From Prevotella sp. (GTDB lineage: Bacteria > Bacteroidota > Bacteroidia > Bacteroidales > Bacteroidaceae), in contig JAILFH010000091.1 of the NCBI GenBank assembly GCA_024697645.1, positions 1-37,736 of the forward strand: 37,736 nucleotides of DNA. Reading direction: 5' to 3'. Under the pieces are notes generated by a model. That model was given only the letters and a program-made list of their open reading frames with translations. It was not told the origin of the DNA and ran no database searches. Positions 16,489 to 26,490 of the stretch are shown one piece after another; position 1 is the stretch's first letter; every line of letters starts with the position of its first letter. The position numbers and the translations under genes were made by a program.

Positions 16489-18276
16489 TTAATCTTTACT
16501 AAAGTATCCTTCATAGGGATAGGCCTTCGTGTAACTTGTACCATTAGGCTCGTTGATAATCGGGCGTGATGGTGTCAGACCAGCCTGAATAGCATCCTGC
16601 GGAACCTCAATAGCACGGCGGGGATCATTCCAGGTCATCGTATAGGTAATCTCGTCCTGATCACTGCCTTCGCCTTCGAATGCGTGGTTGTAGTTACCAT
16701 AAACGTGGCTGTATTCAATACCCCAGCGCTTCAGGTCGAAGAAACGGTCACCGTCGAAGAGACGCTCAATGCGGCGGAACTCATTCACGGCATTCATGTA
16801 TTTCACTGCCTCCTGAGGAACTACGAACGAAGAACTCATGTTCTGAGTGAAATCCCAGTTCTCAAAGCAGTTGACCTTTCCGTAATCGGTTTCATTTCTC
16901 ATAGGAGTTCCGAAGTAACTATCGATATCGGCCTGTGTCATATCGCGAACGCCAACAGCAGCAGCCGACTGTGCCTCTGCTTCCGAGAACGAAATCAGAC
17001 TGTGGTTGTATGCGATGAGGTCGGCGGCAGCGTCGGCATACTTGCCAAGCATTGCCTCAGCCTCTGCACGCTCCAGAAGAAGCATGCTGCAGGTGAACTC
17101 ACGGCGGATTGTATGTACATAACCAATACCTGCGAGTTTGTCGGTATATTCGAACTCTTCACCAGCCTTAGCGGGGAAGTAGCCATAGTCACGACCAGTC
17201 CAGAAGGTGTAACCTGCCTGCCAAACCATTGGATAAGCGTAGTAACGACCATTCCAAGGAGTCATGTGATAATAGATCTCACGAATGCGGGTACTGTTGT
17301 TAGCATAGCGATAACCCAGACCATGACGAGCGACGAGCGACATCGTATTGAGCAGGAAGAGGTTGTTGGGCGACGTGGGATCATTGAAGATCTGGAGATA
17401 GTCATCCATATAGGTGCAATCGCCAAAACCATCATACTTCATCAACTTCGAAGCCATCTGTGTGGGATCGGTAGTCAGCACAGCGTTAGCATGCTCAATC
17501 ACCTTTGCATAATCGCGCTTGAAGAGATAGAAACGAGCGGCGAATGCGTGGGCAGCCTCAACATTGAAGTGATACTTGATAGCATCGTAATCAGCATCGC
17601 TCACGTCCTTCAGACCTTCCAGCAGGTCTTTCTCAATCTTTTCATAGACACCTGCAACTGTTCCACGATCATACTGATGCTGGAAATCTGTTACGGTCTC
17701 GGTATTATCAACATAAGGTACGCCCTGATCAAGTTTGCTTGCCTCAGGATCCTTGTAGGCCTGTGAGAATACATTGACAAGGATGAAGTGACAGTAGGCA
17801 CGAATCAGCAGGGCTTCAGCACGGCTGTGCTTCATGCTCTCGGTCATCTCTCCTGTTTCCTCATAGATGCTCTGGATTCCATCCAGTGCATAGTTGGCAG
17901 AGATGATTCCCTCATAGAAACTTGACCACAGATAACTGGGAGTATCCTGATTGTCTGACGACACACAAGGCTCAAAGCGATAGAGTTCATCGTCCTGACG
18001 ACCATAGGAACCAAGGTTGTAGCGTGCAGAAATCTGCTCGGAAGACGAACTGATAGGCAAGTGCTGAGCATTATTATCCATGATGTTATCACTGGAAATC
18101 TCACAAATCCATCCATAGTTTGCTGATGGATATGAGGCAATGAGCAATTGTTTCACCTTTGTCTCATTGTCAATTTGTGTTCGCTCATCGGGTAACTGAT
18201 CAAGGAAGTCGTTACAAGACGACAGCGTTAAAGCACCTACACCCAAAAGCAGAGTTAAATATTTAATTGACTTCAT
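16489..18276 (-). CDS. SusD/RagB-family surface lipoprotein 2
   Basis: A 595-residue lipoprotein with lipobox LSSC (Cys21) followed by NDFLDQLPDERTQID, the common start of RagB/SusD proteins. Mid-protein ALLIRAYCHFILVNVFSQAY and the C-terminal EFRRIERLFDGDRFFDLKRWG are the standard N-terminal (PF14322) and C-terminal (PF07980) domain signatures. It should form the ligand-binding lid of the SusC2 channel. It lies 52 bp after susC2 and 18 bp before the metallopeptidase. Its sequence is clearly a different subfamily from SusD1 (which has the KNPNSP start), so the two loci are not a recent duplication. Confidence 0.95.
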   Translation of the reverse strand: MKSIKYLTLLLGVGALTLSSCNDFLDQLPDERTQIDNETKVKQLLIASYPSANYGWICEISSDNIMDNNAQHLPISSSSEQISARYNLGSYGRQDDELYRFEPCVSSDNQDTPSYLWSSFYEGIISANYALDGIQSIYEETGEMTESMKHSRAEALLIRAYCHFILVNVFSQAYKDPEASKLDQGVPYVDNTETVTDFQHQYDRGTVAGVYEKIEKDLLEGLKDVSDADYDAIKYHFNVEAAHAFAARFYLFKRDYAKVIEHANAVLTTDPTQMASKLMKYDGFGDCTYMDDYLQIFNDPTSPNNLFLLNTMSLVARHGLGYRYANNSTRIREIYYHMTPWNGRYYAYPMVWQAGYTFWTGRDYGYFPAKAGEEFEYTDKLAGIGYVHTIRREFTCSMLLLERAEAEAMLGKYADAAADLIAYNHSLISFSEAEAQSAAAVGVRDMTQADIDSYFGTPMRNETDYGKVNCFENWDFTQNMSSSFVVPQEAVKYMNAVNEFRRIERLFDGDRFFDLKRWGIEYSHVYGNYNHAFEGEGSDQDEITYTMTWNDPRRAIEVPQDAIQAGLTPSRPIINEPNGTSYTKAYPYEGYFSKD

Positions 18277-18328
18277 ATATTTTTGCTTATTATTGTTTTA
18301 ACTTCTAAATTCTGAATGTCACTATTAA

Positions 18329-21300
18329 TTAGATACCCAGACGAACTGTCAACGTAAACTGCTTAGAGAGTGGGTTAGCCACACCACCTGCATTGATGAA
18401 CTCAGGATCCTGTCCGTTAAGTTTATCATCAGCATACAAAAGGAGAAGGTTCGTAGCATCCAACTTCAGCGAAGCGGAACCCAGTCCGACGTGCTTCAGC
18501 AGACTCTTTGAGAACTCATACGTGAGCGATACATCCTTCAGACGGATGAAGTCACCCTTGGCAACACGAGCAGTAGAATAGTTGTAGGCATTGTAAGCAT
18601 AGCCCAACTGCGTGTTGTTGTAGTACTGGCGGATAGAAGCAATGGCGGGAATATCGGTATATTTCTCATCACCAGGCTCCACCCAACGGTTCTTGAATTC
18701 CTTCGGCATAGCGCTCATGTCAGAATATCCAACACTGAATACCGGGTCGAGGCGCACCACATTGCCGAATGAATAGGTCAGGAAGACGTTCAAACGCCAG
18801 TTCTTATACTTGAACATATTGTTCAGACCACCAGTAATTGTGGGTTCTGTCGGTCCTTCGTACACCAGGAAGTCGAGTTTGTCGTATTCCTGGAAGTTGA
18901 TATTGGTCGTTGTCACATCACCGTTCTGGTTGATGATCTGAGGAATACCCTCATCGTTCAGACCAGCAAACGGGATGGAGAACAGTGCACGGTGGTCATA
19001 GCCCTTACGAGCATAACCGCCCTGCTGTACGAGGTCGATTACTCTTGAATAACTCAGCAGGTCAGTAATCTCGGTGTGGTTGTAGGCAAACGTGAAGTCA
19101 GATGTCCACTGGAAATCCTTACCCTGAATATTCTTGGTAGAAAGCGTTGCCTCAACACCTCTTGACTTCATGGAAGCCACATTGGCGAACTGACGGCCCT
19201 GAATCTGTGTCTGCAGATAACCCATCAGGTCGAAGTTGTCGCGCCAATAAGCATCGAACACGAAGTTGATGCGGTTGTTGATGAAACCGAGGTCGATACC
19301 AACGTTATACTCGTACTTCTTCTCATAGGTAAGGTTCTGGTTACCATAACTTGACATCTGGATACCAGTCTCCTGCTGATCGGCGAGAGGACGCCAGATC
19401 ACTGCAGAATTGAAGATAGGCAGAGCGTTAGAGGCAGCAGTCTGGTCACCTACGAGTGAATAAGACATACGCAACTTTGCATAGGAGATGGCTCCATTGG
19501 TACGCTCAACGAGGCGCTTGAAGAACGGCTCCTCATCAATGTTCCAAGAAGGAGAAACGTTCCATGTGGGAAGCCAACGCGACTGGCGGCTCTTACCCAA
19601 CTGGTTAGATCCGTCGTAACGGCCAGTGATGTTGATTACATAGCGGCCCTTCCACATGTAGTTGAAGTTGGCGAAATAGGCAAGGCTGTAGTTCCAAGAC
19701 TTAGCAAAACCGGTAAGTTCAGTACCTTCTTCCTTTGCCTGCTTGTAGAACAATGGAGTCTCGATGACGATACGGCTGTTCTCATAGTCCACACCGAAAT
19801 CGTTGTTCTCATAGGCGTCACGTGTCAGTTTGCGGGCTTCCATACCTACGAGGGCATTGAAGACATGCTCACCTTCATTGACCACCTTATTATATTGTGC
19901 CTGTGCGCGGAAGTAAAGTTGCTTTGCGTTGTTGGTGTTCAGCGTGTGAATACCACCCTGCGGCATTACCGAAACAGGCAGTGAGTTGGGCTCATCGGGG
20001 TTACGATACAGATAGGTGTTGTTATCGCGGATGTTAGGATTGTCAACACCTGCACGATAGGCCTCTGCACGGTTCGAATGGTTCAACACATAGGTGTTAC
20101 GCGAAATGTCAAGATAACGATAAGAACCGAGAGCATTGATCTCAAGACCCTGAATAGGCTTCCACGAAATCTCACCCTGGAACTGCAGAGAAGTCTCCTG
20201 CAGATTCAGGTAGTTGTTGTCAAGTTCGTCGAAAATGTTGAACGGAGCATAGTTTCGTGTGTAGTTACCTGTTGGGTCAAGCGTACGTGAAGTGTTCATC
20301 GCATAACTGAAAGGAGCAATGTCGAACGAACGGCTTACAGCACCGCTAACAGGGTCGATACTACGATTCAGCGTACCAGGAGCGTCCTGATTACGTACAT
20401 AACCATTTGCACGCATCGTGATCGAGAAATTCTTCGAGAGATTGAACGAAGCATTCAGGTTGGCGGTATAACGCTCAACTTTGCTGGAAGGAGTCCAACC
20501 CGGATCGTTATATGCTGACAACGAAGCATAGAGGTTCGATGTTTCCGTACCCGAAGAAACGCTCACTGAGTGAGTCTGGACGATGTTGTTGTGGAACAAC
20601 AAGTCGAACCAGTCGGTGTTACGGAACTCTGCCTGCTGGAGATAGGCGTTCATTGCGGCATCGGTATAAGGCAGACCAAACTGTCCCTTCGTCTCGTCGT
20701 ACTGCGCAATCAGGTTATACATACGTCCGTAAAGACCAGAACTGCTACCGTTAGCCAATGAAGAGAACTCCAGCCAGCCCTTTGCAGCCATTTCCTTATA
20801 GATACCCATCTGCTCCTGAGAGTTACAGATGTTATACTCGGAATAACTGGGCTTCAGACGATAGGTGAACTCACCTGTATAGTTAATTGTGCTGTGACCA
20901 GTGCGTCCCTTCTTTGTGGTAATAACGATCACACCCGACATGGCTCGTGCACCATAGATAGAAGTTGCAGAACCGTCTTTCAGCACCTGGAAAGACTCAA
21001 TGTCATCGGCATTCAGACCGGCAATAGCATTGGAAATCAGGGTCTCAGCGTCACCTGACGAAAGGTCGTCGGCACTAACGTCAACCGCACCTTCCAAAAT
21101 CACACCGTCAACAACCCACAACGGGCTTGAAGTACCGTAGATGGAAGTAGCACCACGCACACGAATCTTCGGGGCTGTACCAAAAGTACCCGACACGTTC
21201 TGCACACTCACACCAGCCACACGGCCTTCAAGTGAGCGGCTCACGTCAGCCATACCTGACAATTTGGTTTTGTCGGCATCTACTTTGGTTGTTGCTCCAG

Positions 21301-21652
21301 AGAACATTCGCTTGTCCATCTTTTGCACACCTGTCACCACGACTTCATCAATTGACTTTGAATCCGGAGTCAATTTGATAGTCATGTTCTGACTTCCCTT
21401 AGTTGTAACGGTCACGTAGCCAATGGAACTGATTTCAATTGAAGGATTCCTCTGACTTGTCGTAAACGAGAAGTTTCCGTCAACATCGGTCACAGCAAGG
21501 GCTGATTTCTGTCCTTTCAACTTAATCACCGCTCCAATGATCGGCTCATCATTGTCTTGGGCAATAACCGTACCCGAGATCTTGGTCTGAGCCACGGCCA
21601 CTCCAAGTGAAAGGCACATGAAAGCCAAGATCATCGTTAGTCTTTTCTTCAT
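18329..21652 (-). CDS. SusC/RagA-family TonB-dependent outer-membrane transporter 2
   Basis: 1107 residues: signal peptide (1-21, MKKRLTMILAFMCLSLGVAVA), carboxypeptidase-regulatory-like domain (about 23-95), TonB-box region IDEVVVTGVQ, plug with SLEGRVAGVSVQNVSG, PLWVVDGVIL and GLNADDIESFQVLKDGSA, then the barrel. The plug insertion LEGAVDVSADDLSSGDAETL resembles RagA-type receptors; RagAB of Porphyromonas imports oligopeptides, which fits the peptidase in this operon, but substrate assignment by similarity is only suggestive. It is the first gene of a minus-strand operon reaching to about 11240. Length and C-terminus are normal. Confidence 0.95.
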   Translation of the reverse strand: MKKRLTMILAFMCLSLGVAVAQTKISGTVIAQDNDEPIIGAVIKLKGQKSALAVTDVDGNFSFTTSQRNPSIEISSIGYVTVTTKGSQNMTIKLTPDSKSIDEVVVTGVQKMDKRMFSGATTKVDADKTKLSGMADVSRSLEGRVAGVSVQNVSGTFGTAPKIRVRGATSIYGTSSPLWVVDGVILEGAVDVSADDLSSGDAETLISNAIAGLNADDIESFQVLKDGSATSIYGARAMSGVIVITTKKGRTGHSTINYTGEFTYRLKPSYSEYNICNSQEQMGIYKEMAAKGWLEFSSLANGSSSGLYGRMYNLIAQYDETKGQFGLPYTDAAMNAYLQQAEFRNTDWFDLLFHNNIVQTHSVSVSSGTETSNLYASLSAYNDPGWTPSSKVERYTANLNASFNLSKNFSITMRANGYVRNQDAPGTLNRSIDPVSGAVSRSFDIAPFSYAMNTSRTLDPTGNYTRNYAPFNIFDELDNNYLNLQETSLQFQGEISWKPIQGLEINALGSYRYLDISRNTYVLNHSNRAEAYRAGVDNPNIRDNNTYLYRNPDEPNSLPVSVMPQGGIHTLNTNNAKQLYFRAQAQYNKVVNEGEHVFNALVGMEARKLTRDAYENNDFGVDYENSRIVIETPLFYKQAKEEGTELTGFAKSWNYSLAYFANFNYMWKGRYVINITGRYDGSNQLGKSRQSRWLPTWNVSPSWNIDEEPFFKRLVERTNGAISYAKLRMSYSLVGDQTAASNALPIFNSAVIWRPLADQQETGIQMSSYGNQNLTYEKKYEYNVGIDLGFINNRINFVFDAYWRDNFDLMGYLQTQIQGRQFANVASMKSRGVEATLSTKNIQGKDFQWTSDFTFAYNHTEITDLLSYSRVIDLVQQGGYARKGYDHRALFSIPFAGLNDEGIPQIINQNGDVTTTNINFQEYDKLDFLVYEGPTEPTITGGLNNMFKYKNWRLNVFLTYSFGNVVRLDPVFSVGYSDMSAMPKEFKNRWVEPGDEKYTDIPAIASIRQYYNNTQLGYAYNAYNYSTARVAKGDFIRLKDVSLTYEFSKSLLKHVGLGSASLKLDATNLLLLYADDKLNGQDPEFINAGGVANPLSKQFTLTVRLGI

Positions 21653-21736
21653 AGAATTTCTTTAAATTGTTATTCAGTTATAAACTTTTTCTTTACATTT
21701 CACTAAAGACCTTATGGAATTTAAGTCTATTTGGTG

Positions 21737-21744
21737 CAAAATTA
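21737..21744 (-). promoter_or_regulatory. Candidate -7 element of operon 2
   Basis: TAATTTTG on the minus strand, 85 bp upstream of susC2, matches TANNTTTG. No clear TTTG was found at the expected distance, so the promoter may need an activator. The rest of 21653-21856 is AT-rich and shows no hairpin like that in the susC1 leader. Confidence 0.45.
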
Positions 21745-21856
21745 ATACAATTTGGCGAAATAAAATTATTTTTTGCCATTTTGTAGTCATTATTAAAGGT
21801 TTTTTAACAAACAAAAATAGACAATTATTTAAGGCTTTTAAGGCTTATTCACACGT

Positions 21857-23503
21857 CTATCGTCCCAGCCATGCTTCAGGATTGAGTTTGGAAACGCCCT
21901 TGCGCAATTGGAATTGCAGGATGTTATCGGGGCCAACCGTACCAATAGTCTGCCTTGCGGAGAGTTTCTGACCCTTGCCTACACTGACGGAGCGCAGATT
22001 GCAATAGACTGAGAAATAGGCACCATGACGCACAATGACAACCCAGATTCCGGAATACTGATAGATTGCGCTCACTTCGCCGTCGTAGATACAACGCGCC
22101 TGAGCACCACTGGAACCTAAGATATTGATGCCCTTATTGTCAAGAATGACATTCCGCAGACCATCGACATTATATTGTCCGAAATGGCTGACAATCTTGT
22201 ACGAACCTGTGATAGGCATCGGCAGACGACCCTTGTTCATCTCAAGACCGCCACTGACCATTCTGTCGGCCTTGGTCATCGTTGAACTCGACTCGGCCTC
22301 TTCCTTTGCAGATGCGATCTCGCGCTTGCTACGCTCTGCATCGGCCTTCGCCTTTCTCTCTGCAGCCAGACGGCTTGCTTCAGCCTCACGGGCTTTCTGC
22401 TTTGCGCGCTGTTTCTGCATTTCGTCATTGCTCTTGGCTGCAGCGGCAGCAGCAGCCTTTGCCTCTGCCTCACGCTTCTTAGCCTCAGCGATTCTGCGCT
22501 CATTTTCTCTGGCGGCGGCTTCGGCAGCAGCACGTTTCTTAGCCAGTTCCTCCTCACGTTTCTTCTTGGCAGCGGCCTCTGCGGCAGCCTTCTTCTTGGC
22601 CTCAGCCTCAGCACGCAGACGGGCTTTCTCCACCTCGATGGCAATCAAACGGTCAATCTGAGCATTCAAGGCTGCATCCTTCTGCTTTTGCTGGGTGATG
22701 ATTCCCTGTATGGTCTTCTGCTGTTTCTGCAGGCTGCTCACCATCTGCTTCTGTTCGTCCTGCTGTCCCTGAAGAGCCTCTCTCTCCTTCTTGTCCTTGC
22801 TCAGCAAGACGTTCTTCTGACCACGAGCCTCCTCAAGTTGCTGTTTTTTCTCTTCCACCTGACGCTGTTTCTCCTTCACAGCCTCGCCCTGTGCACGCTG
22901 GAAATCACTATATTGCCGCACAAAGCGCATACGACGGAACATCTGGGCAAAGTTATCGGCAGAGAACACGAACATCAACTTGTCCTGTGCGTTCCGGTGG
23001 CGGGCAATATACTGCATCGACTTCACATACTTCTGCTTTCTGTCAGCCAGTTGATCTTCAAGTGTCGCCAGTTGGGCCTTCAGGATTGCAATGTCGCCAT
23101 CAAGACCCGTGATATCTTTCTGAATATTGTCGATGCTACGTTGACGCTCATCGATAGCCGTGTTCAGCACCATCAGGTTCTGCAGTCGCTGTTTCACATC
23201 GGCCTTGTTTGCCCTGAGAGCCTGCTCCTGCTGCTTAATCTGCTGCTGAATCTTGGTTCGCTGATTTTGCAGATTCTTGATGTTAGCATTCGTATATGTC
23301 TGATTCTTCTGCGATGACGACTTCTTGGTTGAAGTCTTTTTAGTCGTTGTTTTCTTCGTTGTGGTTGTCGACTTCTTCTTGGTCGTTGTAGTACGCTTCT
23401 GAGTAGTAGTCGTAGTTTTCTTGGCCGTCCGCTTTGTCTGGGCAGCAACCGGCTGCATCAAGGTTACAGCCAACAATATGGTAAGAATCTTTCTCATTTG
23501 CAT
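21857..23503 (-). CDS. EnvC-like murein hydrolase activator with degenerate LytM (M23) domain
   Basis: A 548-residue exported protein: signal peptide (1-21), a Thr/Lys-rich low-complexity stretch (about 23-68), long coiled coils (about 70-290), an Ala/Lys/Glu-rich coiled coil (about 290-415) and a C-terminal LytM fold (about 425-548, beginning ITGSYKIVSHFG). The M23 zinc site is lost: the HxGxD motif reads NKGIN and the final HxH reads LQF, while the VRHG histidine remains. Loss of the zinc site is the known feature of EnvC, which activates cell-wall amidases at division rather than cutting peptidoglycan itself. It is the last gene of the dut-TPR-DUF4292 cluster. Role is inferred from the domain architecture. 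Confidence 0.88.
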   Translation of the reverse strand: MQMRKILTILLAVTLMQPVAAQTKRTAKKTTTTTQKRTTTTKKKSTTTTKKTTTKKTSTKKSSSQKNQTYTNANIKNLQNQRTKIQQQIKQQEQALRANKADVKQRLQNLMVLNTAIDERQRSIDNIQKDITGLDGDIAILKAQLATLEDQLADRKQKYVKSMQYIARHRNAQDKLMFVFSADNFAQMFRRMRFVRQYSDFQRAQGEAVKEKQRQVEEKKQQLEEARGQKNVLLSKDKKEREALQGQQDEQKQMVSSLQKQQKTIQGIITQQKQKDAALNAQIDRLIAIEVEKARLRAEAEAKKKAAAEAAAKKKREEELAKKRAAAEAAARENERRIAEAKKREAEAKAAAAAAAKSNDEMQKQRAKQKAREAEASRLAAERKAKADAERSKREIASAKEEAESSSTMTKADRMVSGGLEMNKGRLPMPITGSYKIVSHFGQYNVDGLRNVILDNKGINILGSSGAQARCIYDGEVSAIYQYSGIWVVIVRHGAYFSVYCNLRSVSVGKGQKLSARQTIGTVGPDNILQFQLRKGVSKLNPEAWLGR

Positions 23504-23548
23504 CTTTCCAAAATTACTCTACAAGTTCGACAATACCAAAACGCAGAA

Positions 23549-24454
23549 TTAGAACCTCAACAATTTACCGATAATATCCGTGGCCTCAACCTTCTTATAC
23601 TTCGATGAAACCGTGGTTTTTGTTTCCCAATCCGACTTATCCTTGGGAGAATCCATATCAATCACCACCTTTGCATTCTTTATCTTCTTGGAAGCCGACG
23701 TACTGAACTGAATTTCCTGATGAGCAGGGAATTTCTTGGTGCCAAGCGACTTGAAATCGCTGTAAGTCCAGAGCAATGAAGAAGCACCGCTGCTGGCGCT
23801 GGCATAGTTCACGTTGGTCATCACAATCTGTCCTGTCGGCGGTTGTGTGGTCCAGTTGTAAGTCATATTGCCCTTCTGCAATTTCACATTCTGACTGGTT
23901 CCCTGGGCCTGGGGCACTTCAAACTTAGTCAGGTCATTATCGCTGACCTGCTTTTCGCCCGGCACCATCAGTTGATTCCAGAACAAAGCCTGCAGACTAT
24001 AGAAGTTCAGTCCATTGTTCTTCAGGAAATCTAGTTGATTATACGAAGCCTCAATGTATTCCTTATGAATTCGGTCGATGACAAGAACGCCACTGGGCGT
24101 GAACTCAATGCGGCCAACCTCAGTACCGAGTAGTGGAATAAACAGTTGCATACGGATTACCTCGTCGCGACGCATGTGAACCGAACCCGGAACCGAAATG
24201 TCCTTCGAGCCCACCTGAAGATTGAACGTCATGTCGGAAACCACGTTCTTCGCATAGACCTGAGCGTCGATTACCTTCTTCACATAGGCCGCAGACGACA
24301 CTGCCTTGCTATCGGCAGTCTTCGTAGTGGTTGTTTTCGTAGATGTCGACAACGTTGTAGCCGTCTGCGAGCCAACAACTGCCTTCTTCGAGGCACATCC
24401 GCCCAACACGAAGGCAAATCCTGCCAAAACGATAACTATTTCTAATTTCTTCAT
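23549..24454 (-). CDS. DUF4292 lipoprotein
   Basis: About 301 residues from the chosen start MKKLEIVIVLAGFAFVLGGC, with lipobox LGGC. A Thr/Ser-rich linker precedes a beta-rich domain with the patterns ISVPGSVHMRRDEVIRMQLFIPLLGTEVG and VIDRIHKEYIEA, as in DUF4292 proteins, which recall LolA/LolB-type lipid or lipoprotein carriers. An alternative ATG at 24481 would add nine charged residues and overlap the TPR gene by 14 bp; 24454 gives a better signal peptide. Position between a TPR lipoprotein and an EnvC-like gene suggests an envelope-biogenesis role, which is inferred. Confidence 0.82.
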   Translation of the reverse strand: MKKLEIVIVLAGFAFVLGGCASKKAVVGSQTATTLSTSTKTTTTKTADSKAVSSAAYVKKVIDAQVYAKNVVSDMTFNLQVGSKDISVPGSVHMRRDEVIRMQLFIPLLGTEVGRIEFTPSGVLVIDRIHKEYIEASYNQLDFLKNNGLNFYSLQALFWNQLMVPGEKQVSDNDLTKFEVPQAQGTSQNVKLQKGNMTYNWTTQPPTGQIVMTNVNYASASSGASSLLWTYSDFKSLGTKKFPAHQEIQFSTSASKKIKNAKVVIDMDSPKDKSDWETKTTVSSKYKKVEATDIIGKLLRF

Positions 24455-24467
24455 ATCCGTTAGTTTT

Positions 24468-26432
24468 TTAGTTGTCTTCAATATATTTCTTTTTCCTTAT
24501 TTTCTCCTCGATGATGTCAAAGCGATCGTCGGTAATTTCCAACGCCAGAGCCCAAAGTTCCAAAGCCCTCTCGACATTGCCAGTCTTGTAGTAGATGTCA
24601 CCGGCATGCTCTAATACCACAGCACTCGGCACCAAATCGGCTGCGTCCAATGTGTCTGCCTCAATAGAATCAACTTCCAGCGTTTCATCTTCCTCAGTAG
24701 CCAAACTGTCATCAGCCTGTTGTTCTTCCGTCTGCTGCGGTTCATCAGCACTAACCGTATCTACGGCTACAGAGTCGATTTTCGCCAACTCGATTTTCAA
24801 GGCCTGATCTATATAGATTTTCGCTTCCGCAAATCGGTCTTGCCTGAAAAGGATCCAGGCATAGGTGTCCAGATTATTCGTATTCTCCGGCTCTTCCTTC
24901 ACGGTCTTGAAACTCATCTGCTCTGCCCGCTCCAAATCCTCACCTCTCACGGCAAGGAAATAGGCATAGTTGTTCAGACACGATATGTGGTCGGGCTTCC
25001 ATTGTAGGCAACTGTCATAGGCTGCAAACGCCTCTCTTTCACGCTCTTTCTGATGAAGGATGTCTCCCATGAAATAATAGAAGTCGGCAACAATCTCCGC
25101 ATTGCTTTCCGAGTTAATCTGGCTCACGCCACGCTGGAAGGTCTCCAACGCCTCGTCACGCTTGTCTTGCTGATAATATGCCAGTCCCTCATAGTAATAA
25201 AACACCATTTCATCGGGATTATAGAGCGTTCCGTCGTGACAGATTCCTATCACAGCATCCCAGTCCATCTTTCTCAGATAAGTACCCAGCAACTGCGTTC
25301 GTGCACCAACATTCTCGGGTGAGATGGCCAGCAGTTTCTCAATTGCCACATTGATGCTGTCAGGCGGCATTTGCTTCAGACTCATATAAGCCACTTTCAT
25401 TTCGGCCATATCTGAATCCTTCGGGTTAACGACAAGCATTTCGTCGAACAACTGCAGGATTGCCGTGCTGTCGCCGCCAGCCTCTTCGTTTTCCTGAATG
25501 GCCTGCCTCATCATCACGCTTTTGCTTTCCGTCGATGCCCGCGGACTCAGAATTATGCTGCGCATCATCTGCCGCGCCAGCGAATCCTGACCTGATGAAC
25601 GATAATAGTCGTACATCGATGACTGCACGTAGGCATTCTCGGGCTCTTCCTGCAGGGCGTCACTGAATATCTTGAAGGCTTCCTTCTGACGTTCATTCTG
25701 CATTAGCCAGTTGCCCATCATCACCCGATAGTTCACATCGCTCGGATGCTCATCAGACAGCGACTTCAGCGTTTTCCACGCCGACTTCTTATCGCCTTTC
25801 ATCTCATAGATGCGCATCTTCGACAACGTGATTTCCTCGCGCTGGCCTTCTATTTCCTCAAGTCGGTTGATGGCCCACAGCATTCCGTCGTAATCTTTGT
25901 CCTGCTGATAGAGTTGCAGCAGAATCTGCAGCACATCCGAACGACTGCGATTATTGTTGGCAAGTCGCTCATAGACCTTCTTGGCTTTGTCAAACTCCTG
26001 ATTACTAAGGAAATATCGTCCTAGCCGTTCTTGGTAAGTATCATTGTCGGGATTGATTGCAGAAGCCTTTTCCAGCGATTTCATCGCCAGTGAGTCCTGG
26101 TTCATCTCGCTCTGATACATCGACATATAATACCAAGCCTCTGCTGCGTTCGGATTGATTTCAAGACTATGGCGCAACAGGTCGAAAGCCGCATCGTAAT
26201 GACCAGCATTCTGCTCACGGATGGCCTCGAGGAAAAAGTAGTTGTAGCGGAGCGAATCTTCGGTAGAGAGTGGAGAAAAAAGAACAGGATTCGACGTATT
26301 GGCTTGAGTGGAAGGCTGGCGAACAGGATTCTTCACCGAACCACACGACACTGCAACCACAGCCATTACGGCTGCAGCAACAATCGTCTTTGTCCAACGC
26401 GCAAATCTTGTCATAACTTTGTTATTCCTCAC
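24468..26432 (-). CDS. Tetratricopeptide-repeat lipoprotein
   Basis: Up to 654 residues with lipobox AVSC and at least eight degenerate TPR units from about residue 60 to 510 (for example EAWYYMSMYQSEMNQDSLAM, then DNDTYQERLGRYFLSNQEFD, then DTYAWILFRQDRFAEAKIYI). An acidic stretch rich in Asp, Glu and Ala (about 540-600) interrupts the C-terminal repeats. TPR proteins are protein-interaction scaffolds; the lipobox places it in the envelope. MTRFARW at 26414 is an equally good start. It lies between dut and the DUF4292 gene in the same direction and is probably cotranscribed. The specific role is not known. Confidence 0.85.
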   Translation of the reverse strand: MRNNKVMTRFARWTKTIVAAAVMAVVAVSCGSVKNPVRQPSTQANTSNPVLFSPLSTEDSLRYNYFFLEAIREQNAGHYDAAFDLLRHSLEINPNAAEAWYYMSMYQSEMNQDSLAMKSLEKASAINPDNDTYQERLGRYFLSNQEFDKAKKVYERLANNNRSRSDVLQILLQLYQQDKDYDGMLWAINRLEEIEGQREEITLSKMRIYEMKGDKKSAWKTLKSLSDEHPSDVNYRVMMGNWLMQNERQKEAFKIFSDALQEEPENAYVQSSMYDYYRSSGQDSLARQMMRSIILSPRASTESKSVMMRQAIQENEEAGGDSTAILQLFDEMLVVNPKDSDMAEMKVAYMSLKQMPPDSINVAIEKLLAISPENVGARTQLLGTYLRKMDWDAVIGICHDGTLYNPDEMVFYYYEGLAYYQQDKRDEALETFQRGVSQINSESNAEIVADFYYFMGDILHQKEREREAFAAYDSCLQWKPDHISCLNNYAYFLAVRGEDLERAEQMSFKTVKEEPENTNNLDTYAWILFRQDRFAEAKIYIDQALKIELAKIDSVAVDTVSADEPQQTEEQQADDSLATEEDETLEVDSIEADTLDAADLVPSAVVLEHAGDIYYKTGNVERALELWALALEITDDRFDIIEEKIRKKKYIEDN

Positions 26433-26490
26433 AATCCTTATCGGTTCTCTTATCCTATTTTTCGGAAAACGCCTACCCTATCATCAGCGG

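Noticed and set aside
16684..17766. A 360-codon open frame opposite susD2
   Set aside because: The minus strand carries a complete, well-recognised SusD with lipobox; the plus frame shows no known domain.
22125..22661. A 178-codon open frame opposite the EnvC-like gene
   Set aside because: It is antisense to the Ala/Lys-rich coiled coil, whose codon bias leaves the complementary strand open.
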